Part shown: in pieces, positions 55,706 to 64,000 of the stretch
How the letters are laid out: each line of letters starts with the position of its first letter
Position numbering within the stretch: the stretch's first letter is position 1
Source of the DNA: Agapanthus africanus
Taxonomy: Eukaryota > Streptophyta > Magnoliopsida > Asparagales > Amaryllidaceae
NCBI GenBank assembly: GCA_030015575.1
Contig: CM057338.1
Coordinates: forward strand, 133,325,546-133,389,545
Direction of reading: 5' to 3'
DNA length: 64,000 nt
Position numbers and translations under genes: made by a program
The notes under the pieces: model-generated
The model's input: only the letters and a program-made list of their open reading frames with translations
What the model was told of the DNA's origin: nothing
The model's database searches: none

Positions 55706-57081
55706 ACGGCATTATCATATGCCTCATCCCGCAGTTCTTCTAGTTCATTCAACTGCAGCTTTCAGTTGCTGCCCGCATCTCCTAAAGATAAATTCAGCTC
55801 TTTGATAGCCCAAAATACCTTGTGCTCAATCTCTACTGGGAGGTGGCAAGCCTTCCCGTAAACAAGCCGGTATGGAGACATACCAAGATCGGTCTTGTAT
55901 GCAGTACGGAAAGCCCATAGTGCATCGATCAGTTTAAGGGACCAATCCTTACGGTTCTTTGAAACCGTTTTCTCCAAAATTTGCTTTATTTGTCGATTTG
56001 AAACCTCGGCCTGCCCACATGTTTGGGGATGGTATGGCATTGACAGCTTGTGGGTTATAGAATATTTGCGCATTAAGGACTCAAAAGTCCTATTGCAAAA
56101 GTGAGAACCATTATCACTTATGATCGCTCGAGGGTGCCCAAATCGAGAAAAGATGTGTTCTTTAAGAAATCGAACGACAACCTTATTGTCATTCGTTCGG
56201 CTAGGCACAGCCTCGACCCACTTTGAAACGTAGTCAACAGCCAACAGAATATAAATATTCCCAAAAGAATTGGGAAATGGTCCCATGAAGTCTATACCCC
56301 AAACATCAAAAACATCGACAACCAAAATTGGTTGGAGCAGAATTTCGTTTCTCCGCGATATCCGGCCCAAGTGTTGGCACCGGGAGCAAGTCTTGCAGTA
56401 TTCATAAACATCCTTGAAGAGTCGTGGCCAATAGAAACCACACTGCAAGACTTTTTCGGCTGTCTTCTTTGGGCCAAAGTGCCCACCACATGCTTGATCG
56501 TGGCAAAAAGACAGCACACTCTTAACCTCATTTTCCGGTACACACCGACGAATGATTTGGTCGGAACAGTATTTAAAAAGATAAGGTTCATCCCGGTAAA
56601 AATGCTTTACTTGGGACAAGAATCGAAGTTTATCCTGTTTCGACCAATCGTTAGGTATCAAGCCGGTGACCAAGTAGTTTACTATATCAGCGAACCATGG
56701 TTCGCAAGAAACAGTCAAGAGTTGCTCATCGGGAAAAGCATCAGTGATAAGAAGTTCAGGTGTGGGCGAAGAAGGAAGTAGTGAAAGGTGATCAACCACT
56801 ACGTTTTCACATCCTTTTTTGTCCCTTATGACAAGGTCAAACTCTTGTAGCAGGAGGATCCAACGTATTAGCCTCGACTTAGCATCCTTCTTCGCAAAGA
56901 GATGGCGAAGAGCTGAATGATCCGTATACACAATAACTGGAGAGCCGATTAAATAAGGCCGAAATTTTTCAAGTGCAAACACAACTGCTAAAAACTCTTT
57001 TTCTGTTGCTGTGTAGTTTAGTTGGGCCTCATTTAATGTACGGCTAGCGTAATAAATCACGTGCAGCATCTTGTTAATGTG
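55706..57081 (-). pseudogene. Ath3 RNase H and integrase
   Basis: Mainly the 435-codon stretch 55762-57069. Residues 1-100 are RNase H ([33 protein letters not shown]). The integrase zinc ligands are H190, H197, C225, C228. The catalytic triad is D260, D319, E355 (35-residue spacing) in [18 protein letters not shown] and GQAEVSNRQ. The Athila signature [13 protein letters not shown] follows. A TGA at 55762-55764 interrupts before the C-terminal domain, and TAG 57082-57084 separates it from RT. Confidence 0.92.
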
Positions 57082-57342
57082 CTATCCAAGAACAGCACCA
57101 ATGGCAAAATCTGATGCGTCGCACATAATTTCGAAAGGTTGCGTCCAGTCTGGAGATGAAAGAATGGGCGCAGAAATGAGAGAGAGTTTCAAAGACTCGA
57201 ATGCTTCCATGCAAGTTGAGTCGAAGTCAAATGTTGTGTCCTTGGCCAATAAGAGCGTCAAGGGTCTAGCCATCTTGCTAAAATCCTTGATGAACCGTCT
57301 ATAAAATCCGGCGTGGCCAAGGAAAGCTCGGATGTCTTTAAC
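57082..57342 (-). pseudogene. Ath3 RT-RNase H connection
   Basis: A short open piece between two stops, in the same frame as its neighbours. It contains FLGHAGFYRRF, ARPLTLLLAKD and FEIMCDASDFAIGAVLG. The TAG at 57082-57084 stands where a Gln codon is expected (CAG to TAG), and the TGA at 57343-57345 where an Arg codon is likely (CGA to TGA). Confidence 0.85.
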
Positions 57343-58011
57343 TCATTTAGGAGGAGGAAGATTAGAGATGACTTCAAGTTTGGCTCTATCAACCTCTATG
57401 CCGTTTTGCGAGATGACATGTCCTAAGACAATGCCCTCTCGTACCATAAAATGGCACTTCTCCCAATTCAAAATTAGGTTCTTATCCCTACAGCGGGTAA
57501 GAACAGCGTCAAGATGTCGTAAACACCCGTCGAAGGAGTCACCAAAAATGGAGAAATCATCCATAAAGATCTCCAAGAACTTTTCAACCATGTCTGAAAA
57601 GATCCCCATCATACACCGCTGAAATGTAGCGGGAGCATTGCATAACCCAAAGGGCATGCGACGATAAGCAAAAGTGCCAAAGGGACAAGTAAATGTGGTC
57701 TTGTCTTGATCCTCTTTGGCTATGGGGACTTGGTTATAACCGGAATAGCCATCTAAAAAGCAGTAGAACTCGTGCCCCGCCAATCGTTCGAGCATTTGGT
57801 CAATGAATGGTAAAGGAAAGTGGTCCTTTCTTGTCGCGGCATTGAGCTTTCTATAGTCGATACAAACTCGCCACCCCATTTGGGTGCGAGTGGGAATTAA
57901 CTCATTTGCCTCATTGGTAATGACCGTGATGCCCGATTTCTTTGGCACGACATGAATGGGGTTGACCCATTGGCTATCCGAGATAGGGTAAATGATACCA
58001 CTATCAAGACA
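57343..58011 (-). pseudogene. Ath3 reverse transcriptase
   Basis: The RT catalytic domain. GWRVCIDYRKLN, FYCFLDGYSGY (first Asp), FGLCNAPATFQ and IFMDDFSIFG (MDD box) are all visible over 201 codons. The first ATG (57948) is internal: the frame is open back to the TAA at 58012-58014 through a SQWVNPIHVVPKK segment. Catalytic residues are intact, but stops on both sides isolate the domain. Confidence 0.93.
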
Positions 58012-59574
58012 TTAAACAACCTCCTTCTTAACGGCCTCTTTCATAATGGGGTTGAGGCGTCTTTGTGGATCCCTTGCCGGCTTGGCATCATCCATCAAGT
58101 GTATATGATGTTCAACAATGAGGGGACTAATCCCCTTGATGTCCGCCATAGACCAGCCAAAAGCTTGCCGATTATTTTCTAAGACCATTAAAAGGGACTT
58201 CTCTTGCTGAAGAGCTAGAGAGGCCGATATGATAGCGGGTAAGGTCTCATTATCACCTAGATAAGCATATTTTAGGTGTGATGGCAAAAGCTTTAGTTCG
58301 AGTTTAGGAGGTGAAACAATAGACGGTAACAATGGAGTAACTGTTTCAAACTCGAAGGATTCCATCAAAGGTTCAAATCGAGTGTACGCAACCGAGTCGG
58401 ATGGTTCAACTAACTCATCCGAAAAAGCAAAAGACTCAAGCTCGGGTGGTGAGTCTTCAAATTCTTCTATAAAGGTGAAACACTCATAATCGTTGTCCGC
58501 AGTGAAAGCTGTGTCGGATTCTAGGAGAAACGCACTAGTGGCGTCAATATTGCTGTGATCGAACATGAAATTTTCGAACTCACAGTCCTCCTCCGCGATC
58601 TCATTGATCGAGCAAACATCAAGTACGCTAGCATCAGGCTCGGCAGGCTGATTTCCCAACTTAAAGATGTTGAGTTCAATTGTCATATTGCCAAAAGATA
58701 GATTCATTGAACCGTTACGACAATTGATCACAGCGTTAGAAGTCGCCAGGAATGGTCGACCAAGTATCACCGGAATTTGATTCCGGGGGTTAGCGACAGG
58801 TTGTGTATCCATAACAATAAAGTCTACGGGGAAAATGAAATCCCCAACTCTAATTAACACATCCTCCAACTCTCCCCTAGGATGGGTGATTGATCGGTCG
58901 GCCATTTGGAGAGTGCAGTGAGTGGGCTTAAGCTCTCCAACGCATAATTGCTTGTACACAGAATAAGTTAGCAAATTGACACTAGCACCAAGATCTAATA
59001 GTGCTCTATTGATGTTTTTGTCCCCAATTGTTATCGAAATAGTAGGACAACCGGGGTCCTTTTGCTTTGGGGGTAAAGAGTTTAAAATAGCATCACTAAT
59101 AGCACTAGCCACAAAAACTTTCTTTGGTACTTGTGTCTTCCTCTTTTTGGTGCATAAGTCCTTTAAGATTTTTGCATATGAAGAAACTTGTTGGATTGCA
59201 TCCAAAAGAGGGATATTTATGCTGACCTGTTTGAACAACTCTACAATCTTCTCCATCTGTGGAGTTGGTTTATTGGATCTCAACCGGTTCGGAAAGGGAG
59301 CATTTTGAAATGTTGTTGAGTCCAATTTTTGCGGATCAGATTGTTGAATTGGAACGGAACCCCATGTAGATGTGTTCGTGTTGTGAGAAGTAGGTCCGTT
59401 CGAGCTAGATGAAGTAGAGCCATATGAAGGATGGAGAATAGGCTCTAACGAAGAAGAAGAAGGTGAAGAAGATGAAGAAGGGCCACCGGCAGGGGTGTCA
59501 TTGTGAATACCCACATTGTTTTGCAACACTTTTCCCGATCTCAACGTGGTCACGGCATTTACGTTATGATTCTG
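58012..59574 (-). pseudogene. Ath3 protease and flanking Gag-Pol linker
   Basis: A 513-codon open stretch. It starts TTLRSGKVL, the usual start of the Athila Gag-protease linker, followed by a Ser-rich segment. The aspartic protease has LLDLGASVNLL with catalytic D187; DLGA is normal for Athila rather than a mutation. FPVDFIVMD and ILGRPFLAT follow. A long acidic linker leads to RT, with KGISPLIVEHHIHL near the end. It stops at TAA 58012-58014 inside the RT N-terminal flank, in frame with RT. Confidence 0.9.
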
Positions 59575-60534
59575 TTATTGATTTGCAGCATGTGCATGAC
59601 TGGGATTGGGCAGTGGTTGAGATGGGAGCTTTCCTTTTTCGCGCTCGCTCAATGCTGCATTGAGTTGTGCAATTTGTGCCTCAATAGATTTGATGCTTTG
59701 ATCGTATGAGGCACTGTTTTGCACCAAAGATTGAATAGAAGTCTCTAGTCTTGTTGTAGACTGTGTAGATTGCTTTAGGAACGCATCTAGACTTCTTTCG
59801 AGAGAGCTAACTTTGTCATTATTAAGTTGAACAAAATTGTTTGGCGGGTAAGAAGTGTTAGGCATAAAATTGTTCACCTGATTAGTGTAAGGTTGCTGTT
59901 GAAATTGAGTTTGTGGAGGTGCTTGTTGTTGTTGTGGGGGAGGCCCTTGAAAATTGTTGTTTCCTTAGAATTGTTGATTTTGGTTCCAAGCGAAATTTGG
60001 GTGAATCCTCCAACCCGGATTATATATAGAAGAGTATGGATCGTTTCTTTGTCGTTGCTGAAAGGCAGCATTGACTTGATCATGTCCTTGAGTAGATGCA
60101 TTGTAAGGACACTCTTCGGTTAAGTGTGATGGAGCCGAACAACAAGCACACACAGTTTGTGGAGGCATAACAGGGGCAGGAGAAGGCGACGAGATTTTGG
60201 TCTCAATCGCTTCTAGCTTTTTCGTAAGAGCGACCATCTCGGCCTTCATAGCAATTGACATCTCTACTTGATGTATGCCTGCCCTAGATTGACCACTAGA
60301 AGAAGATGATGTGGTCTTGGAGCTCTCCCACTGAATTGTTTGTTCACTAAGATCCTCAAGAAACTGCCACGCTTCCTCACTAGATTTAGAGAGAAAGTGA
60401 CCTTGACAGATGGTTTCTAGCAACTGCTTCGTTGCCGAGTTCAATCCCTCGTATAACGTTTGGCAAAGTTGCCAACTTTCGATCCCATGATGAGGGCATT
60501 GAACGAGTAGGTCTTTAAATCTCTCAAAACACTT
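59575..60534 (-). pseudogene. Ath3 Gag, C-terminal half with zinc knuckle
   Basis: Two open pieces in one frame (59965-60444 and 59575-59877), separated by TAA 59965-59967 and ended by TAA 59575-59577. The first has NSATKQLLETICQG and a CX2CX4HX4C knuckle (CACCSAPSHLTEEC) near 60109-60150, which binds genomic RNA. The second is Gln/Asn-rich, then has a probable coiled-coil stretch (SSLERSLDAFLKQST...IAQLNAALSE), as in Athila Gags. Confidence 0.85.
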
Positions 60535-61182
60535 CTAAAATGGTTCGGAAGAAAGTTGTGAAAATTGTATAATCTCATTGCGGATTCTAGCAGTTTTGTG
60601 ATGAGGATAGAACTTCTTAAGAAAAGCCTTCACAAACTCGTCCCAATTTCTAATGGAATGTGATGCTGTGCTGTATAGCCACTTCTCGGCTAGGTCACAT
60701 AAGGTGAAAGGAATGACCCTTAGCCTTATAGCGTCATCACTTAATTGGGTCATTTTCATTATAGCGCAAACGTTTTGGAATTTATTAATAAAAATATATG
60801 CATCTTCTGATTCCAAACCATGAAATTTCGGCAGCATATTGATGAAATGTGGTTTTATTTCAAAATTGTCCCCATTTGCCGGTGGGGGTGAAAGACAGGT
60901 GGGTAAAGAAGTGCGGACAGGGTAGAAGAGATCCTGGAGCGCAACTCGTGCGGGCGCTTCAACAGGCGGTTGATTCGGGTTGTTCGCACCTAACTGAGGT
61001 GGAATCATTCCCGTCGGTAAGGTATCGTTGGGGTTGAATCCCGACATGCCTTCGGAGGAAGAATTTGAAGGTGGAGGTAAGAAAGTGGACGGAATTTCGA
61101 CTTCGGTATCGAAAGGTATGTCGGTCGGTATTAACGAAACACGGACTAATCGGGCGCTAGTGTCCCTAGTCCAAAGTGACAT
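60535..61182 (-). pseudogene. Ath3 Gag, N-terminal half
   Basis: A 215-codon ORF from the ATG at 61180-61182. After a Pro-rich N-terminus comes the capsid-like part: LPKFHGLESEDAYIFI, LRVIPFTLCDLAEKWLY, WDEFVKAFLKKFYPHHK and RNEIIQFSQ, a typical retrotransposon Gag fold signature. TAG at 60535-60537 interrupts it; the same frame continues in the C-terminal half. The start is supported by the leader boundary seen in Ath2. Confidence 0.9.
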
Positions 61183-62317
61183 ACACTAAAGGGTAGTGTA
61201 GTCACAAAAAAAATGAAAAACAGAATGTGGAGGTAAGATAACGTCAATGAAAGGAAGTGATGTAAGTGAGGTGCAGGTTTTCTTTAGCGACAAGTTGCAA
61301 GTTTTGAAAAGATTTTTCTTTCTTTTTTTTATTTATGTTTGTGAGAGTTTTGCAAAGAGGTTTTTGAAAAGAGACTTGAGACGCAAACGCGATCAACCAC
61401 ACATGCACAATCAGGCCTAGATCTAAGGTCACCTAGGTCAGCTAGACAGCTCCTAACTAGGGCTAAAAATAGGACCTCAAACCGTCTCTTCACCGCCAAT
61501 TGCGGCCAGGTAAGTGCCAGGTAAGTGGGAGGCTCCCCGCTACAAGTAGAGGTCCTAATTAAGTAACCACTTGCCTCAACACACTTGCCTAGACACCGCA
61601 AAGTCAGTTAGGATAAACGGTCGATGCCTATGTCTAGTCCTTTGTCCTATTGAGCTCGAAGTCCTTAGGGCTGAGTCTAGTATTTTTTAATTAAGAGTGG
61701 TCGATGCAAATGCTTTAAGTGCTTTCTGGGGTCCTTGGAAAGGTGATGAAATCCCCACCCAATCTGAGTTTGGTCAATAGCCCCTTAAAGTTCGATTAAA
61801 TTATGCAAAACAGTAAATTCACTTGCAATCAATTATTTTTAGCGCGGCGTAAAGAAACCTGCAGAAAATTGTTATTTAGAAGGGGAGAGAAAAATTTTAG
61901 CGCAAAGAAGTCCTGCAGAAAATTTTTGCAAAAAGATATATGTAGGTTGACAGAGGGGAAGGAAAGGAAACAAACAGAGAAGATTTTTCGCACTTCGGCC
62001 ACGTGGCAGCCGCGGAATCGCGGTTTGGGGCGCTGTCAGGCCACGGTTTCGCGGTCGGGAGGAAAGATCAGGGCTCCAAAAATTTTCTGCTTCTCTGTTG
62101 TTTCAAATTCCTTCTGTTTTGATGTGACTTTTTCTGTTTCTCACTCTGTAAATTTTCAGATTGCAGAGATTCTTCGCTGTTCCTGCAAGATTCAAACGAT
62201 AACCCTTCAAACAATAAAAAAATGACAAAAAATTTTGTACTTTTTATATTTTCAGATTTTTATGATTTTTTAAAATTTATATCAACCCGAAATTACAAAT
62301 AGGAAATTTTTACTCCA
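61183..62317 (-). other. Ath3 untranslated leader (no gene)
   Basis: Collinear with the Ath1 and Ath2 leaders; it shares 'ggtcacctaggtcagctaga' at 61429-61448 and 'ggtaagtgccaggtaagtggg' near 61509. It contains a paired-palindrome module (62008-62056). The ORF at 61803-62225 crosses the module and has no recognisable domain. Confidence 0.7.
62008..62056. repeat. Paired-palindrome module in Ath3 leader
   Basis: Arms AGCCGCGGAATCGCGGTT (62008-62025) and GGCCACGGTTTCGCGGTC (62039-62056), offset 31 bp; about 11 of 18 pair between arms. It is 261 nt from the primer-binding site. Confidence 0.8.
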
Positions 62318-62335
62318 TCCCCGGCAACGGCGCCA
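62318..62335 (-). other. Primer-binding site of Ath3 (tRNA-Asp type)
   Basis: TCCCCGGCAACGGCGCCA on the plus strand, two bases from the LTR at 62338. Confidence 0.92.
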
Positions 62336-62337
62336 TT

Positions 62338-63498
62338 TGATTAATGTAGGATTTTAGATCAACAATATTTTTACCGCAATCAAGAACGGCGTCGCATGAA
62401 GCTAGCCGGTGAATACGGGTCGGTTCACAGGGATGTGTATTTTTCCTAAGTGTTCTTACGAGTTGATTCCAATGGTTGTTTGGTTTTGTTTTAATTGAAT
62501 CTAAAACTAAGTTGTACGATGATAAAGAAACTTGCTAGGGTTAAGTCTAAGGTAGGGTTTGATAAGATTGAATGCCACACCTCTTTCATTGCCCTAAATG
62601 AAATCTTTTAGAAGTTATAGCAACTATTAGAAAAAGGGATTAAGATGATTGGGAAGAAACGAAGTTTCTTCCTCTAGATCCTTGTCCCTTTTTCTAATAG
62701 TTGCTCTAACCTTCATGGAGCGACATGCATGTCCGGTCCTTTATACTACGGTTTCACCGTTACCTCGTGGGTAGGGCAAAAGATTAATTAGATCTAGGGC
62801 AAGAATTTAATTATTAACTAAGGCAGAAATTAAAATAAGAACTTACAGAAACGATGCTCTTCCTACTGAATTGAATCTGAATTTTATTTCATTGAAAGGA
62901 GGCATCCCTATTACAGTATTTTGATTACAATTTTATAGGAAAACAGGGAAATTTAGGGTTACGGGATTCGCACATGTGCGATTACAAAAATACCCCCGAA
63001 AAATCCCAACAAAGTCACCGACGCACCGTCACAAAAAATCTGCACCGACACGTGCAATAAATGGCCGCGGAACCGCGGCATGGGTAGGGGTGGGGCCGCG
63101 GTTCCGCGGCCCTTGGTGAGATCATCTCATCAAAACTTTGGGTCTGCTTCTTGATTCTTTGTTCTTTCTACTTCTATAGTTCTTTTCTTCATTTGGCTTC
63201 TGGGTTTTCTCCAGATCTTTCAGTGAAACTTGTAGTGGTCTTTTAACTGTTTCCTTTGACATTTCGGACCATGCGTTGCCTTGTACAATTATGAATTGTT
63301 CTTCGTCTAGGCTTGACTAGGACCCTTCTACTTGTTGGTCAAAAGTCCCTCTTTTGTATCATCTTTTGTCTTTTTCACTGTTTTCGCTCCAAGAACCTAT
63401 ATCCTATAATATGCAGCAGACATGCGTCAAAAGCACCTGTTTATTTATAAAAGGAATAAGAATGGGGAATATAATAATGCAATATTATGATATGAACA
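62338..63498 (-). repeat. 5' LTR of Ath3
   Basis: TGATTAATGT...ATATGAACA, 1161 bp. It is the uninterrupted counterpart of the C2b-split LTR and shows the native single GGGTA at 63082-63086. About 240 bp are deleted at 62776 relative to the left LTR. Confidence 0.93.
63063..63111. repeat. Paired-palindrome module in Ath3 5' LTR
   Basis: Arms GGCCGCGGAACCGCGGCA (63063-63080) and GGCCGCGGTTCCGCGGCC (63094-63111), offset 31 bp, spacer TGGGTAGGGGTGG. Each arm is an almost perfect palindrome and 17 of 18 positions pair between arms. It is 387 bp from the LTR's 5' end. Confidence 0.93.
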
Positions 63499-63503
63499 GT
63501 GAC
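63499..63503. repeat. Target-site duplication of Ath3, right copy
   Basis: GTGAC, identical to 42798-42802. Confidence 0.85.
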
Positions 63504-63760
63504 CTCACTGATTAAGCAATTAATTAGAATTTAATTCTATTGGTTCAGAGAGTTTAGGAGTCTATCACGTGTTGGCACGTGACCTCACTGATTAAGAAAT
63601 TAATTAGAATTTAATTCTATTGGTTCAGAGGGCTCAGGAACCCATCACGTGTTGGCACGTGACCCCACTGATTAATCATTTAATTAGAATTTAATTCTAC
63701 TAGTTCAGAGGGCTCAGGAACCCATCACATGTTGGCACGTGACCCCACTGATTAAGCGTT
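63504..63760. repeat. 80-bp tandem repeat array
   Basis: Three full units starting TAATTAGAATTTAATTCTA at 63521, 63601 and 63681, period exactly 80 bp. A further unit lies on the far side of Ath3 (42749-42802). Each unit has two CACGTG-type boxes 10 bp apart; one box (63726) is mutated to CACATG. No ORF. The origin is unknown; it may be part of a larger old LTR. Confidence 0.9.
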
Positions 63761-63799
63761 TCCAATTGTTTATTTTATTCAGCGCCTATAGGCTTTGCC

Positions 63800-63880
63800 T
63801 GTAAAAGGTCGCATGTCTGCACGTGAGAGGGGGCATCACGTGTCTGCACGTGAGAGGGGGCATCACGTGTGGGCACGTGA
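63800..63880. repeat. 27-bp tandem repeats with paired CACGTG boxes
   Basis: Units of GAGAGGGGGCATCACGTG plus TCTGCACGT, period 27 bp, with CACGTG at 63820, 63837, 63847, 63864 and 63874. The pairs 63837/63847 and 63864/63874 keep the 10-bp spacing of the 80-bp array. Confidence 0.85.
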
Positions 63881-64000
63881 TGCCCCTTTTGGGGGTTTTC
63901 CTTGCTGCTTTATTTATATATTTTATTCAGTTCCCATGAGGGAACAAATGCTTTTAATTCCTTTTAATTAGAATTTAATTCTATTGATTCAGTGGGTTCA
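63881..64000. other. Window end, unclassified (no gene)
   Basis: T-rich DNA, then another 'tagaatttaattctattgattcag' piece near 63967, suggesting that the 80-bp array family resumes beyond the window. Confidence 0.5.

Larger units (their letters stand above)
42803..63498 (-). mobile_element. Ath3: Athila-lineage Ty3/gypsy retrotransposon, complete but decayed
   Basis: Minus-strand element with both LTRs, TSD GTGAC, tRNA-Asp primer-binding site, leader, one-frame gag-pol and polypurine tract. Removing nested C2b leaves about 10.9 kb. Athila identity comes from the DLGA-type protease, the GKACHLPVE integrase signature and the tRNA-Asp site. Gag-pol has seven in-frame stops and a frameshift. 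The 3' LTR terminus is TA instead of TG, and the 5' LTR has lost ~240 bp. No env-like ORF is seen after pol. Confidence 0.93.

Noticed and set aside
63521-63760. Regularly spaced repeats as a possible CRISPR array
   Set aside because: The repeats are contiguous 80-bp units with no unique spacers, in a plant genome context.

Overview
This window is plant nuclear DNA made almost entirely of LTR retrotransposons. The evidence is Ty3/gypsy (Athila-like and Tat-like) and Ty1/copia polyproteins, primer-binding sites matching the 3' ends of tRNA-Asp (gypsy) and initiator tRNA-Met (copia), 1.2-2.2 kb LTRs with TG...CA ends, and 5-bp target-site duplications (TSDs). I see no host gene, tRNA, rRNA or bacterial feature. 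A large-genome flowering plant, probably a eudicot, fits best; I cannot name the species.

Layout. 1-2926: 5' end of a minus-strand Athila-like element (Ath1). 2927-12569: plus-strand non-autonomous copia element (NA1) with fossil pol. 12570-16288: remnant of a minus-strand Tat-lineage gypsy element. 16289-~17997: truncated copia LTR. ~17998-42656: 5' part of a second minus-strand Athila-like element (Ath2), whose LTR is split by a second non-autonomous copia element (NA2, minus, 21355-42185, TSD TATTC). NA2 is itself split by an autonomous-type copia element (C2a, minus, 23707-34351, TSD GGAAT/AGAAT). 42803-63498: a complete but decayed minus-strand Athila element (Ath3, TSD GTGAC), whose 3' LTR is split by a very young plus-strand copia element (C2b, 43783-53533, TSD GGGTA). 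Both edges of the window-end sequence (42657-42802 and 63499-64000) belong to an 80-bp tandem repeat array rich in paired CACGTG boxes, into which Ath3 inserted.

Relative ages follow the nesting. By-eye LTR divergence is about 0.6% for C2b and about 2% for C2a, and NA2, which hosts C2a, is somewhat more diverged. All coding regions carry stops or frameshifts. C2b is closest to intact: one nonsense codon in pol, but no gag. NA1 and NA2 share the same dead pol, the same internal duplication and the same leader blocks, so they were multiplied in trans, plausibly by C2-type elements whose leaders share those blocks.

The most striking signal is a 49-bp module: two 18-bp GC-rich palindromes (GGCCGCGG-NN-CCGCGGCC type) separated by 13 bp. 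I find it ten times in this window, in LTRs and leaders of the Athila-like elements and in leaders of all four copia elements. The 31-bp repeat offset is constant in nine of ten cases. In the copia leaders it sits 184-195 nt from the primer-binding site. The two arms can pair into an 18-bp hairpin, and C2b shows compensatory changes between arms. Two copia insertions landed in or 20 bp from this module in Athila LTRs. A structural role in RNA dimerisation or packaging, or a shared host-factor site, is inference.
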